Positions 14,480 through 23,161 of a stretch of DNA of 62,376 nt are shown here, piece after piece. Each line of letters begins with the position of its first letter. The stretch's first letter is position 1. The notes below the pieces were generated by a model. It saw nothing but the letters and a program-made list of their open reading frames with translations. It made no database searches and had not been told where the DNA came from. The DNA is taken from contig MNUP01000143.1 of the NCBI GenBank assembly GCA_001871075.1, positions 1-62,376 of the forward strand, in the 5' to 3' direction. The translations under genes and the position numbers were made by a program. The DNA is from Candidatus Desantisbacteria bacterium CG1_02_49_89 (lineage in GTDB: Bacteria > Desantisbacteria > UBA1551).

Positions 14480-15421
14480 TCAACCGTTATCGGACTGCAG
14501 CGCGCGCCTTTTTAGGCTCTCGTTGAGCTCGAAGGCGCTGAGCACGCCCATTTTTTTCAGGCGGTAATTCATTGCCGCGACCTCAATAATAATTGCCAGG
14601 TTCCTTCCGGGCCTGACAGGTATTATTAATTTAGGAAGCTGTATCCCCAGGATCGAACACTTGCTATCTTTCAGGCCCAGCCTTTCATAGGACTTGCCCT
14701 TTTTCCATTCCTCCAGGAAAACCACCAGCTCTATTCTTTTCTTGTCTCTGATACCCCTTGTCCCGAAAAGGTTCTTGATATCTATTATGCCAAGCCCCCT
14801 GATCTCCATATGATGGCCTATCATGTCGTTTGAACTGCCGCTCAGGGTCCTTCCGGGCTCTGCTTTCATCTTTATCACGTCGTCGGCTACCAGCCTGTGC
14901 CCCCTTTCGATCAGTTCCAGGGCAGTCTCGCTCTTCCCCATTCCGCTGTTGCCCTGTATAAGGACCCCCACTCCGTACACCTCAACAAGGTCGCCGTGGC
15001 ACGTGTAAACCGGGGCAAGCTCTGACGCAAGCGAAAAGGTCAGCTTGCTTATGAATTCCTGTGTCTCCATGTCCGTCGAAAATAACGGAGTGGAGTATTT
15101 CTCGCAGAATTTCAGTATATCGGGCGGCGGCTTAAGGTTTTTCGTCATTATAATGCAGGGCAGGTTTGTGGAAAAAAATTCGCGCAGGCGCTCCCTGCGT
15201 GTTCCGGGTTTCAGTCCGCGCAGGTACGAAAATTCGGTCATACCCAGTATCTGCATCCTTTTCGAAGGGAAATACTGGAAATAACCGCTGAAAGCCAGGC
15301 CTGGACGGTTTATTTCGGAAAAAACAACCTTGCTGCCAAGCCCCTTCCCGCCGGCTACCAGCCTGAGCCTGAGGTTTTTTTTCTCACTTTCAAAAATATC
15401 GCGGACGGTAAGCTGTGCCAT
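14480..15421 (-). CDS. hprK: HPr kinase/phosphorylase
   Basis: HprK phosphorylates HPr on the regulatory Ser and removes that phosphate, linking carbon status to gene control. The 313-aa protein has the catalytic His region CHGDLVEVYGVGVLIQG (His142), a P-loop GNSGMGKSE (157-165), the catalytic Asp pair in LVADDV (180-181) and the signature MEIRGLGIIDIKNLFG near 205. All key residues are present. It lies upstream of the GH57 genes, HPr and EI in transcription order, and downstream of the PTS IIA gene, a layout common in diderm bacteria without a full sugar-transporting PTS. Confidence 0.95.
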   Translation of the reverse strand: MAQLTVRDIFESEKKNLRLRLVAGGKGLGSKVVFSEINRPGLAFSGYFQYFPSKRMQILGMTEFSYLRGLKPGTRRERLREFFSTNLPCIIMTKNLKPPPDILKFCEKYSTPLFSTDMETQEFISKLTFSLASELAPVYTCHGDLVEVYGVGVLIQGNSGMGKSETALELIERGHRLVADDVIKMKAEPGRTLSGSSNDMIGHHMEIRGLGIIDIKNLFGTRGIRDKKRIELVVFLEEWKKGKSYERLGLKDSKCSILGIQLPKLIIPVRPGRNLAIIIEVAAMNYRLKKMGVLSAFELNESLKRRALQSDNG

Positions 15422-15530
15422 CCCACCCCCTATAAATCCAGTGTCCAGTCAAAACAATTATAAATGTAAAACAGATTCCTTCATTTTACATTTTTAATTT
15501 TAAATTTTTAATTGAACATTGTCACTGCAG

Positions 15531-15998
15531 TTAAATAAGCGTGTCTTCTTCTGCTATTACCTTCACTACTTCCTGCGTATTTGCCGCTTTGCGGAGAACC
15601 GACCTGAAATATTTATGCTTCAGCAGCCTCGAGATCTTCGCAAGCGCCTTTATGTGCAGGCTCGAGGCATCCGTCGGTGCCACCAGGAGAAACAGCAGGT
15701 ATACGGGCTTTCCGTCAAGAGCGTCAAACGCAACGCCGTCATTGGACTTGCCGAAAGCAGCCACTACTTCCTTGACCGCGTCGGTCTTTGCGTGGGGGAT
15801 CGCTATCCCCTGCCCTATACCCGTGGAGCCCAGCTCTTCCCTTTCAAGAAGGACCTTTATAACCTTCTCACTTTCAGACGGCTCCAGCTTCTTTGATCTT
15901 ACAAGAAGCTCCACTAACTCCTGGATCGCTTCCTTCTTCGTTTTACTGGCAAGCTCGACCGAGATTGCCTCCTTCGGTAGAAAATCCAATATCTTCAT
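15531..15998 (-). CDS. PTS IIA protein, PtsN/fructose-mannitol type
   Basis: A stand-alone IIA domain of 155 aa that accepts phosphate from HPr. The active-site motif GIAIPHAKTD places the phosphohistidine at 69. There is no attached IIB or IIC and no membrane segment, so it is probably a regulator (as PtsN is in the nitrogen PTS) rather than part of a sugar permease. It lies just upstream of hprK. The ribosome binding site is AAAGGAGGGTG, and the leader carries the ATCACCGTAATC 12-mers also found at ptsI. Confidence 0.9.
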   Translation of the reverse strand: MKILDFLPKEAISVELASKTKKEAIQELVELLVRSKKLEPSESEKVIKVLLEREELGSTGIGQGIAIPHAKTDAVKEVVAAFGKSNDGVAFDALDGKPVYLLFLLVAPTDASSLHIKALAKISRLLKHKYFRSVLRKAANTQEVVKVIAEEDTLI

Positions 15999-16025
15999 GC
16001 ATCACCCTCCTTTTTACTTAAATAT

Positions 16026-16130
16026 GATTCCAGTGATTATTAAAGAGATTACGGTGTTAAAGCTTTTTTACAGGGATTTAAAGAGATTTAAGAGGCTGAA
16101 ATACATTACAGTTTAAATCCCGTTGAATCC
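16026..16130 (-). repeat. Composite leader upstream of the PTS IIA gene
   Basis: In the direction of the gene: an AAATC half-element (about 16092-16072) ending in CCCTGTAAAAAAGC, then CACCGTAATC (16057-16048) and ATCACTGGAATC (16037-16026), then the ribosome binding site. 16105-16140 is another inverted half-element, TTAAATCCCGTTGAATCCC. This is the third leader with the half-element followed by 12-mers. Confidence 0.7.
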
Positions 16131-16210
16131 CTGTTAAAAATTTCTTTGCATCGAATAGACCTAAATTTTACATTTTACAATTTGCATTTTACATTTTGCA
16201 ATGATTCAGT

Positions 16211-16777
16211 TTATGGTTCTAAAAGCCCGTATTTCCCGTCCTTGCGCTTGTAAATTATATTAAGCCTGTAATTATCCGCGTTCTGAAAAACCAGAAAGAT
16301 ATTCCCGGAAAGGTCAAGCTGCGCCTTCGCTTCGTCCACGGTCATCGGCTTGGTTACCGGTATTTTTTTAACTACGACGCCTTCGGGCGCGCCCTCGCCC
16401 GGGCCCGGCGCGTATCCTGCGCCTGAAGCGGCAAGCATTTCTTCTTTATCATGTGTCGCGCCAAGCATTGATCTTCTTTTCTTTTCGCTTTTGAGCTTAT
16501 CCTTGAATTTCCTGGCCTGTTTTTCAAGCTTTTCTTTTACCGCGTCAATTGAAGCGTACATGTCAGACGTTGAAGCCTGGGCGTAAATAACCGTTCCCTT
16601 CCCGGTCCCGCCTATAGTGACTTCCGCGAGGAACATTTCCCTTTCCGCGCCGAGGATCGCGTTAGCCCAGTCGCCATCCCTTCTGAAATATTTTTCGAGG
16701 GACAAGATCCTTTTTCTGATATAAGCCTTGATGGGGTCCGTGAGCTCAATGTGCTTTCCGGTGATCGAAATGTCCAT
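16211..16777 (-). CDS. hpf: Ribosome hibernation promoting factor, long form
   Basis: Long HPF binds the 30S decoding region and dimerises ribosomes into inactive 100S particles in stationary phase. The N-terminal domain starts MDISITGKHIELTDPIKAYI and runs to about residue 105. The C-terminal dimerisation domain (about 130-188) includes KPMTVDEAKAQLDLSGNIFL and FQNADNYRLNIIYKRKDGKYG. The linker between them carries a Gly/Pro-rich stretch. The adjacency to ptsN-like and hprK genes matches the common hpf-ptsN-hprK arrangement of diderm bacteria. Confidence 0.93.
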   Translation of the reverse strand: MDISITGKHIELTDPIKAYIRKRILSLEKYFRRDGDWANAILGAEREMFLAEVTIGGTGKGTVIYAQASTSDMYASIDAVKEKLEKQARKFKDKLKSEKKRRSMLGATHDKEEMLAASGAGYAPGPGEGAPEGVVVKKIPVTKPMTVDEAKAQLDLSGNIFLVFQNADNYRLNIIYKRKDGKYGLLEP

Positions 16778-16811
16778 GCCCTCTCCTTTGAACAGAAATT
16801 ATGAATCAGGG

Positions 16812-18428
16812 CTAAAGCCCTGAGTTATCCGCCCCGATGTCCATCGGGGCGAGACCTCGCCCCGAAGGGGCGGGCAATAGAAATCCTTGTTGTTGATTCA
16901 TAATTGATTTAATGGCGTAAGGCACTTTTTCGGCGATATCGGAGGCGATAACGCCTATTTCGCCTTTTTCTTCAGCCGCAAGGTCTCCGGCAAGGCCGTG
17001 GATATACACGCTGGTTTTAGCTGATCCAAGCGCGCTTATTTTCTGCCCCAGCAAAGCGGCCATGATACCGGCCAGCACGTCCCCGCTGCCCCCGGTCGCC
17101 ATACCCGGATTACCTGTAAGGTTAATCCACACGTTTCCTTCCGGGCACGCGATCACTGTCCTCGCGCCCTTCAGGACCGTGACAACCCCGTATTCAGCGG
17201 AAAAATCCTTTGCTGCCTCGATCCTGCGGGACTGGATCTCCCCGATCGTTTTTCCTGTCAGGAACGCCATCTCCCCGGGGTGCGGGGTGATTATCGTCGT
17301 AGATGCTTTTCTTTTTTTGAGTATTTCCGCGTTCCCCTTCAGCGCGAATATCGCATCAGCATCTATGACCATCGGTTTCCCGATGCCTTCTATTATCTCT
17401 ACTGCCAGCCTGCAGGTTTTGCCGGCCCTGGAAAGCCCGGGCCCTACGGCAACAGCGTCAGTTTCTTCCGAGAACCTGAGTATTTCTCCGAAAGCTTCTT
17501 CGCCAAGCGACCGGTTCTCGGTCTCCGGCAGGGGTTTCGTCATTGCCTCTGTCAGTTTTATTTCAAGTATGTTATTAAGGCTTGCGGGCACACCCGCTGT
17601 TACAAGCCCCGCGCCGCTCCGCAGCGCTCCCAGGCATGCCAGCGTTGTCGCGCCCGTCATCCCGGCTGAACCTGAAATTATGAAAACGCGCCCGTACGTG
17701 CCTTTGTGCGTGTCCTGTTTCCTTGGTTCCAAAACTGAAGCCGCGTCTTCCCGGGTTATCATATTCAACCAGGATGTACCAACCAGGCCCCGCGGTATAC
17801 CGATATCAAGCACCTTTATTTTTCCCGCGTATTCCGCTCCCGGAAAAAGCATCAGGCCTTTTTTCGGCAGTCCCAGGGTAAAAGTGTGATCCGCCGCGAC
17901 GCAGGCGCCGTTCACTTCTCCGTTATCCGCGTTAAGGCCGGACGGGACGTCAATGGAGATCTTCAGGGAATCAGTGCTGTTCAGTAAACTTATTGCTTCC
18001 GCTTCTATTCCTTTTATCTCTCCCCTGAAACCGGTCCCGAACAGCGCGTCGATAACCGCGCCGCAATCCCGCAGGTCCCGCGCTAATCCACCGGTTGCCT
18101 TCACGCTATGGACGTTGCCGCCGGACTTCCTGAGCAGGCCAAGGTTCTTCTTCGCGAGGGGTGAGAGATCTTTTACGTCATTAAAAATAAACACTTCAGG
18201 GCTGGTCCCTCTTTCCCCGAGGTGCCTTGCCGCCACAAAACCGTCTCCGCCGTTGTTGCCCTTTCCGCACAGGACGCATATTTTCTTCCTTTTAAAGCCG
18301 GGCAGCAGCTTTATGGCCTCGAGCGCCGCGTTCCTGCCGGCGTTTTCCATCATCTGGGCGCGGCTCACCCCGTGCTTTTCAGCCGCTTCCTCGATCCCGG
18401 CCATTTCTTTTGCGGTTACTACTCTCAT
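16812..18428 (-). CDS. nnr: Bifunctional NAD(P)H-hydrate epimerase / ADP-dependent dehydratase
   Basis: This repairs hydrated NAD(P)H. The N-terminal epimerase half (1-220) has the motif CGKGNNGGDGFVAARHL. The C-terminal ribokinase-like dehydratase half has NPGMATGGSGDVLAG near 450, the catalytic Asp region. The fusion is standard in bacteria. The last 30 residues or so (after AIKSIMNQQQG) and the stop are not family-like: they are read from a repeat whose GCCCCGATG..CATCGGGGC and AGGGCTTTAGCCCT palindromes occur elsewhere, and the stop TAG lies inside the second palindrome. The natural C-terminus was therefore probably replaced or extended by a repeat. Confidence 0.93.
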   Translation of the reverse strand: MRVVTAKEMAGIEEAAEKHGVSRAQMMENAGRNAALEAIKLLPGFKRKKICVLCGKGNNGGDGFVAARHLGERGTSPEVFIFNDVKDLSPLAKKNLGLLRKSGGNVHSVKATGGLARDLRDCGAVIDALFGTGFRGEIKGIEAEAISLLNSTDSLKISIDVPSGLNADNGEVNGACVAADHTFTLGLPKKGLMLFPGAEYAGKIKVLDIGIPRGLVGTSWLNMITREDAASVLEPRKQDTHKGTYGRVFIISGSAGMTGATTLACLGALRSGAGLVTAGVPASLNNILEIKLTEAMTKPLPETENRSLGEEAFGEILRFSEETDAVAVGPGLSRAGKTCRLAVEIIEGIGKPMVIDADAIFALKGNAEILKKRKASTTIITPHPGEMAFLTGKTIGEIQSRRIEAAKDFSAEYGVVTVLKGARTVIACPEGNVWINLTGNPGMATGGSGDVLAGIMAALLGQKISALGSAKTSVYIHGLAGDLAAEEKGEIGVIASDIAEKVPYAIKSIMNQQQGFLLPAPSGRGLAPMDIGADNSGL

Positions 18429-18552
18429 TTCTTTTCCTTAAAAAAGATACTGGATCCTGGATACTGGATGTCCCAAAGGTCCCAAGGGGATCCCTTTGGA
18501 AGATCCCTTCGGGAAATGATGAAATTCGAAAACATTCTGTAAAACTGCACAA

Positions 18553-18641
18553 GAATGTTGCCCGAAGGGCAAAGTTATGAGTCAGGGCTAAAGCCCTGAG
18601 TTACGATTTAAAGCCTTGTTATTAATTCATAACTCATAATT
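18553..18641. repeat. 89-bp inverted repeat, copy 1 (partner 54743-54831)
   Basis: These 89 bases occur as the reverse complement at 54743-54831 with a single mismatch. Weaker similarity continues for some 25 bases on the outer side (ATTCGAAAACATTC). Within the unit are GCCCgaaGGGC, the AGGGCTaaAGCCCT hairpin and an ATTCATAACTCATAATT end. The gap 18429-18639 has no gene besides this. Smaller relatives occur at 10075-10160, 16800-16905 and 21850-21895. Confidence 0.9.
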
Positions 18642-19014
18642 ATTTTTTAAAAATAATTGCATTGGCGACCGCGTAATCCTTGCAGTGCGATATGCTGACC
18701 AGCACCTTCCTGCCTCTCAATCTTTTCTTTTGCCTTTCGCCCACCCTGACTTCAGCCACGCCGTCGCCGTTATTTATTATTTCAAAATCGGTCCACTTCA
18801 ATCCCTTGCGCCAGAAACCTGTTTTAAGCGCTTTGGCTATCGCCTCTTTCGCGGCGAATCTTCCGGCGAAATGCAGGAGCGGGAACCTTTTAGATCCGCA
18901 GTATTTCTTTTCATTCCCGGTAAAAACCTTCTTAAGGAAGCCATCTCCCCATTTCCTGAGCGCCGCCCTGATCTTTTTTACCTCAACGATGTCTATTCCG
19001 ATCCCTTCGATCAT
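18640..19014 (-). CDS. acpS: Holo-[acyl-carrier-protein] synthase
   Basis: AcpS transfers 4'-phosphopantetheine from coenzyme A to acyl carrier protein. The 124-aa length is typical. The two metal-binding motifs are visible: GIGIDIVEVKK at residues 4-14 and FAGRFAAKEAIAKAL near 50. The C-terminal VLVSISHCKDYAVANAI matches the family. It lies between phoH and the NnrE/NnrD gene, often a neighbour of AcpS. Confidence 0.95.
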   Translation of the reverse strand: MIEGIGIDIVEVKKIRAALRKWGDGFLKKVFTGNEKKYCGSKRFPLLHFAGRFAAKEAIAKALKTGFWRKGLKWTDFEIINNGDGVAEVRVGERQKKRLRGRKVLVSISHCKDYAVANAIIFKK

Positions 19015-19056
19015 TTCCTCTTCTTTGCCGCGAAGGCGCTAAATTACAAAAATATT

Positions 19057-20010
19057 TTATCCTTTATTGTTCGCGCTGTATTGCTCGTATGCCCGTACGA
19101 TCTTCTGGACGAGTTCGTGGCGGACAACGTCCTCCTGGGTGAGGTACGCGAAGGATATGCCTTTAATGCCTTTCAGGACTCCCTGGATCTGCACCAGCCC
19201 CGATTCCTTGTCATCCTCAAGGTCCACCTGCGTTATGTCCCCGGTGATAACCGCCCTGGAACCGAAACCCAGCCTTGTCAGGAACATCTTCATCTGTTCC
19301 CGCGTCGTGTTCTGCGCCTCGTCAAGAATTATGAAAGAATCGTTCAGGGTCCTGCCGCGCATGAAAGCCAGCGGAGCTATTTCAATTATGCCCTTTTCTA
19401 TGAAGTTTGTAAGCTTCTCCACTTCCATCATTTCATACAGCGCGTCATAAAGAGGCCTGAAATACGGGTCCACCTTCGCGTTGATGTCTCCGGGGAGGAA
19501 TCCGAGTTTTTCTCCTGCTTCAACAACAGGGCGCGTAAGTATGATCCTCCCTATCTCCCTGCCGAGAAGGGATTTGACAGCCATTGCCATGGCAAGGTAC
19601 GTCTTGCCGGTTCCCGCGGGCCCTATGCTGAAAATAAGGTCGTTTTCCTGGATCGATTGCAGGTATTTCTGCTGGCCGGCGGTTTTGGGGTGTATAACCT
19701 TTTTCTGCGTGGGTATTTCGTATTCCGCCGCGCGTTTTAGCGCAGGGCCCGGCATGGTGTTGGACCTTACCGTGTTCCCTACGTCCCTTTCCTCCACTTC
19801 CCTGCCGCTTTTCGCTATGTCAATGAGCTGGAGCACTATCCGCGACGCGTTTTCAACATCATCCTTCTCGCCTCTGATTATTAGTTCATTTCCGCGGGGT
19901 ATCAGTTTCACGGAAGTAAGCTGCTGGTTAAGCATCCTTACGTTGCGGTCGTTCTGCCCGAAGAGCTTCAGGCTTTCATCAACACTCCCTATTACCATCC
20001 TGTTTTCCAA
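19057..20010 (-). CDS. phoH: PhoH-like ATPase
   Basis: PhoH-family proteins are cytoplasmic ATPases thought to act on RNA; the precise role is unsettled. The 317-aa protein has an N-terminal region with RNA-binding character (about 1-100), Walker A GPAGTGKTYLAMAMAVKSL near 130, Walker B SFIILDEAQNTTREQMKMFL near 230, and the conserved TRLGFGSRAVITGD near 255. In many bacteria it is next to ybeY; here ispF lies upstream and acpS downstream. Confidence 0.92.
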   Translation of the reverse strand: MENRMVIGSVDESLKLFGQNDRNVRMLNQQLTSVKLIPRGNELIIRGEKDDVENASRIVLQLIDIAKSGREVEERDVGNTVRSNTMPGPALKRAAEYEIPTQKKVIHPKTAGQQKYLQSIQENDLIFSIGPAGTGKTYLAMAMAVKSLLGREIGRIILTRPVVEAGEKLGFLPGDINAKVDPYFRPLYDALYEMMEVEKLTNFIEKGIIEIAPLAFMRGRTLNDSFIILDEAQNTTREQMKMFLTRLGFGSRAVITGDITQVDLEDDKESGLVQIQGVLKGIKGISFAYLTQEDVVRHELVQKIVRAYEQYSANNKG

Positions 20011-20101
20011 ACCGCCCCCCGTCCCTTCCTTGCTTCAGTATCAAGTATCAAGTATCAGGTATCAAGTTTAATACTAAAATTCAAATCTTCAGACGGGACA
20101 C

Positions 20102-20572
20102 TTATTTTAATTTGACTGCGGCGACCGCGATGCATGCTATCGCCCTGCCCCTGCCTATTGACCCCAGCTTTTTCGCGGTAGTTGACTTTACGCTGACTGC
20201 CGATATTTTGATGCCAAGCACCCCTGAAATATTTTTTCTCATCTGCGCCAGGAAAGGCGACAGCCTGGGAGATTCAGCGATAACCGTCGCGTCAATATTG
20301 CCTGCCCTGTATTTTTTCCGCGAAAGCATCTTCCTGACTTTTCCCAGCAGGACCAGGCTTGATATGCCCTTATACTCCCTGGTGGAGGGAAAATGACGGC
20401 CTATGTCCCCGAGAGCGCATGCCCCCAGCAGCGCATCGCACACCGAATGGACAAGCGCGTCACCGTCTGAATGGCCTTCCAGGCCGAGGCTGAAAGGCAC
20501 AGCCACGCCTCCGAGTATGAGCTTCCTGCCCCGCATAAGCGGGTGCATGTCAAAACCTATCCCGACCCTCAT
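20102..20572 (-). CDS. ispF: 2-C-methyl-D-erythritol 2,4-cyclodiphosphate synthase
   Basis: IspF makes the cyclic diphosphate of the non-mevalonate isoprenoid pathway. Zn ligands are in GFDMHP (Asp8 and His10) and EGHSDGDALVHSVCDALLG (His42). DIGRHFPS, DATVIAESPRLSPF and the C-terminal KSTTAKKLGSIGRGRAIAC also match. I chose the ATG at 20572, giving 156 aa, the normal length, with GGAG upstream. Further in-frame starts up to 20623 would add an unconserved tail. No other pathway gene is in the window. Confidence 0.93.
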   Translation of the reverse strand: MRVGIGFDMHPLMRGRKLILGGVAVPFSLGLEGHSDGDALVHSVCDALLGACALGDIGRHFPSTREYKGISSLVLLGKVRKMLSRKKYRAGNIDATVIAESPRLSPFLAQMRKNISGVLGIKISAVSVKSTTAKKLGSIGRGRAIACIAVAAVKLK

Positions 20573-20644
20573 TACGCTTCGCTCCATATTACGGATGCAT
20601 ACGGATGAGATGATCGGATGCAAACGAATATTATACAGAGTCAG

Positions 20645-20700
20645 AGAGTCATAGAGTCAGAGTAAATACTCTGTGCCTCCGTGTCTCCGTGGTAATTTTT
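20645..20700. repeat. Word repeat between ispF and pilT
   Basis: The gap holds AGAGTCATAGAGTCAGAGT words followed by CTCTGTGCCTCCGTGTCTCC, the reverse complement of the CACGGAGACACGGAGGCACAG series seen at 12313 and 50311. I see no promoter or gene. Confidence 0.6.
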
Positions 20701-20755
20701 AAAATCCGTATCAATCCGATCTTCCTTCGGTCTGTTTGAATCCGCTACCCGTATT

Positions 20756-21808
20756 TTAAATGCTTTGGCGCAGGCTGGACACGTTGCTCGCTTTTGCTAT
20801 AGCCACCGTATAACTTATCAGGCCTTCCTGGTAAAGGTTTTTAAGGGAATCGTCCATTGTCTGCATCCCGTATTTTCCCCCGGTCTGCATAGCGTTCATG
20901 AGCTGGTGGGTCTTGGCCTCTCTTATCAAAGTTCCCACCGCTGAATTGTTTATCAGTATCTCGCACGCTACAACCAGGCCCCTGCCGTCCTGCCTTGAAA
21001 GAAGCTGCTGGCTTACTATGCACTCCAGGGAACCCGCAAGCTGCGCGCGGACCTGCTGCTGCTGCTCCGCGGGGAAAACGTCTATTATGCGGTTCGCGCT
21101 CTGCGCCGCGTCAAGGGTATGCAGGGTGGCAAGCACGAGGTGCCCTGTTTCAGCCGCTGTAAGGGCGAGCGCTATGGTTTCCATGTCCCTCATTTCACCC
21201 ACGAGTATTACGTCCGGGTCCTGGCGCAGCGCGTATTTCAGGGCGTTCGCGAAAGAAAGCGTGTCTATACCCAACTCCCTTTGCGAAATTATGCTCAGTT
21301 TATCCTTGTGCACGTATTCGATGGGGTCCTCTATGGTGACAATATGGGCTTTACGCTCGCTGTTTATCAGGTCCAGCATAGCGGCAAGCGTGGTTGATTT
21401 TCCCATACCCGCGGGCCCGGTTACAAGCACAAACCCCTTCTGCTTCCTTGCGACGTCAAAAAGAACCTTGGGCAGCCCAAGTTTAGAAAGTTGCGGGACT
21501 TCCGAGGGAATGACCCTCAGCGCGACCGAAACGTAGCCCCTCTGCCAGAAAGCGTTGCCCCTGAACCTGTATTTGCCGTGCTCGTAAGAAAAATCCAGCT
21601 CCCTGTTCTCCTCAAGCTTTTTCTGCTGGTATTCCCTGATCATGCTGTAAACAAGGCCCTTCGCCTCCGGGCCGGACAGCGGCGGGTCATCCGTAGCAGT
21701 GAGCTCTTTCTGTATGCGCAGTATGGGCGGCTTCCCTACGGTAATATGGACATCCGTGGCATCCCTTCCGGTAGCTTCCTCCAGAATATCGTCTATCGTC
21801 TTCGTCAT
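20756..21808 (-). CDS. pilT: PilT-type ATPase (twitching/retraction)
   Basis: PilT-type ATPases drive type IV pilus retraction. The 350-aa protein has the N-terminal PAS-like region, Walker A GPAGMGKSTTLAAM near 130, the Asp box IVTIEDPIEYVH, Walker B DPDVILVGEMRD near 205 and the His box TLHTLDAA. The C-terminal VGTLIREAKTHQL corresponds to the AIRNLIRE motif needed for retraction. No other pilus genes are near, so it is isolated here. Confidence 0.93.
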   Translation of the reverse strand: MTKTIDDILEEATGRDATDVHITVGKPPILRIQKELTATDDPPLSGPEAKGLVYSMIREYQQKKLEENRELDFSYEHGKYRFRGNAFWQRGYVSVALRVIPSEVPQLSKLGLPKVLFDVARKQKGFVLVTGPAGMGKSTTLAAMLDLINSERKAHIVTIEDPIEYVHKDKLSIISQRELGIDTLSFANALKYALRQDPDVILVGEMRDMETIALALTAAETGHLVLATLHTLDAAQSANRIIDVFPAEQQQQVRAQLAGSLECIVSQQLLSRQDGRGLVVACEILINNSAVGTLIREAKTHQLMNAMQTGGKYGMQTMDDSLKNLYQEGLISYTVAIAKASNVSSLRQSI

Positions 21809-21971
21809 TCTTTACCTCCGTAAATACAGTCATTAGTCATTTGAAAAAGATAATTATGAATTATGAATTATGAATCAACAGCAAGGTTTTTATTTCAACT
21901 GTATTAATCCGTTGTATTAATCCGTGGGTATCCGTGGCTGAATGTAGTTCTCCGGGAACTCTGTGGTTTGG

Positions 21972-23072
21972 TCAGAAGATGGTTTCTTCGGTTTCCTTGT
22001 TAAAAACGTGGCATTTGTCCATGTTGAAAACGGCTTCAACTGCCTGGCTGACCTCAGTCTTGTCGTGGGACTGTGTCTTGATAATAAATGAATTCTTCCC
22101 CGTGTTGAGGTACATGCAGATCTCGGAACCCATCGGCTCAACGACTTCCGCAACGGCTTTCACTATATTGTCCGCGCTGCCGGAAAAATATATTTTATTG
22201 TAAATATCCTCCGGCCTTATCCCCAGGGTCACTGTCCTGCCGGCAAAAGCATTCATGGGCTGAGCCTTATCTTCCGGCACTTTTACTTTAAATGACCCTT
22301 CATCCAGCAGGATCCCGCTCCCCGGATCTTCGACCGCGCAGTCAAAAAAGTTCATGGGGGGCGTTCCTATGAATCCGGCCACGAATTTATTTTTCGGGCT
22401 GTCATAAAGCGTTATGGGGTCCGCTATCTGCTGGATCAGGCCGTCCTTCATCACGACTATCCTGTCACCCATGGTCATCGCCTCCACCTGGTCGTGGGTC
22501 ACGTATACCATCGTTGTCTGCAGCTTGTCGTGAAGCTTGCTCAGTTCCGCCCTCATCTGCACCCTCATCTTGGCGTCCAGGTTGGAAAGCGGTTCGTCGA
22601 ACAGGAACACCTTGGGTTTGCGCACTATACACCTTCCCACCGCAACCCTCTGCTTCTGCCCTCCGGAAAGCTCGCCCGGCTTCCTGTGTAAAAGCTCGCT
22701 GATGCCCAATATTGCTGCCGCTTCCTGGACCCTGGCGTCTATTTCTTCTTTTCTGTATTTGCGCAGGCGCAGGCCGAACGCCATATTCTCATAAACGTTC
22801 ATGTGGGGATAAAGGGCGTAGTTCTGGAAAACCATCGCTATGTCCCTGTCCTTAGCCGGTATGTCATTCACCAGGACATCCCCTATATAGACTTCGCCCG
22901 AGGTTATCTCTTCTAATCCTGCCACCATGCGGAGGGTCGTGCTCTTGCCGCAACCCGAAGGGCCGACAAGCACCATGAATTCCTTGTCCTCCACCCGGAA
23001 CGACACATCGTTGACCGCCTTCACGTCTTTGCCGAAAACTTTGGTTACGTTCCTGAAAATTACCCCGGCCAA
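21972..23072 (-). CDS. ABC transporter ATPase, MalK/UgpC family
   Basis: The 366-aa ATPase energises sugar or glycerol-phosphate import. It has Walker A GPSGCGKSTT near residue 39, signature LSGGQKQRVAVGR, Walker B VFLFDEPLSNLDAKMR and the C-terminal OB-type regulatory domain of MalK/UgpC proteins (from about 240). No permease or binding-protein genes are adjacent, so it probably serves several distant transporters, as is common for MsmK-type ATPases. The start is a TTG at 23072 behind AGGAGGAAGAAG. A near-perfect consensus promoter lies upstream. Confidence 0.93.
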   Translation of the reverse strand: MAGVIFRNVTKVFGKDVKAVNDVSFRVEDKEFMVLVGPSGCGKSTTLRMVAGLEEITSGEVYIGDVLVNDIPAKDRDIAMVFQNYALYPHMNVYENMAFGLRLRKYRKEEIDARVQEAAAILGISELLHRKPGELSGGQKQRVAVGRCIVRKPKVFLFDEPLSNLDAKMRVQMRAELSKLHDKLQTTMVYVTHDQVEAMTMGDRIVVMKDGLIQQIADPITLYDSPKNKFVAGFIGTPPMNFFDCAVEDPGSGILLDEGSFKVKVPEDKAQPMNAFAGRTVTLGIRPEDIYNKIYFSGSADNIVKAVAEVVEPMGSEICMYLNTGKNSFIIKTQSHDKTEVSQAVEAVFNMDKCHVFNKETEETIF

Positions 23073-23129
23073 CTTCTTCCTCCTGTAATCTATATAATAA
23101 ACTCTAATATATTTAGTGGTGAAATTTAT

Positions 23130-23158
23130 ATTATACCATAATAATTATTTTTTGTCAA
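23130..23158 (-). promoter_or_regulatory. Consensus sigma70 promoter of the MalK-like gene
   Basis: On the minus strand TTGACA (23158-23153) and TATAAT (23135-23130) are both perfect and 17 bases apart. The start codon is 58 bases downstream. It separates this gene from the epimerase gene upstream, making the ATPase an independent unit. Confidence 0.8.
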
Positions 23159-23161
23159 GTA

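Noticed and set aside
17062-17889. 275-aa plus-strand frame opposite the NnrE/NnrD gene
   Set aside because: Antisense shadow of a clearly conserved gene.
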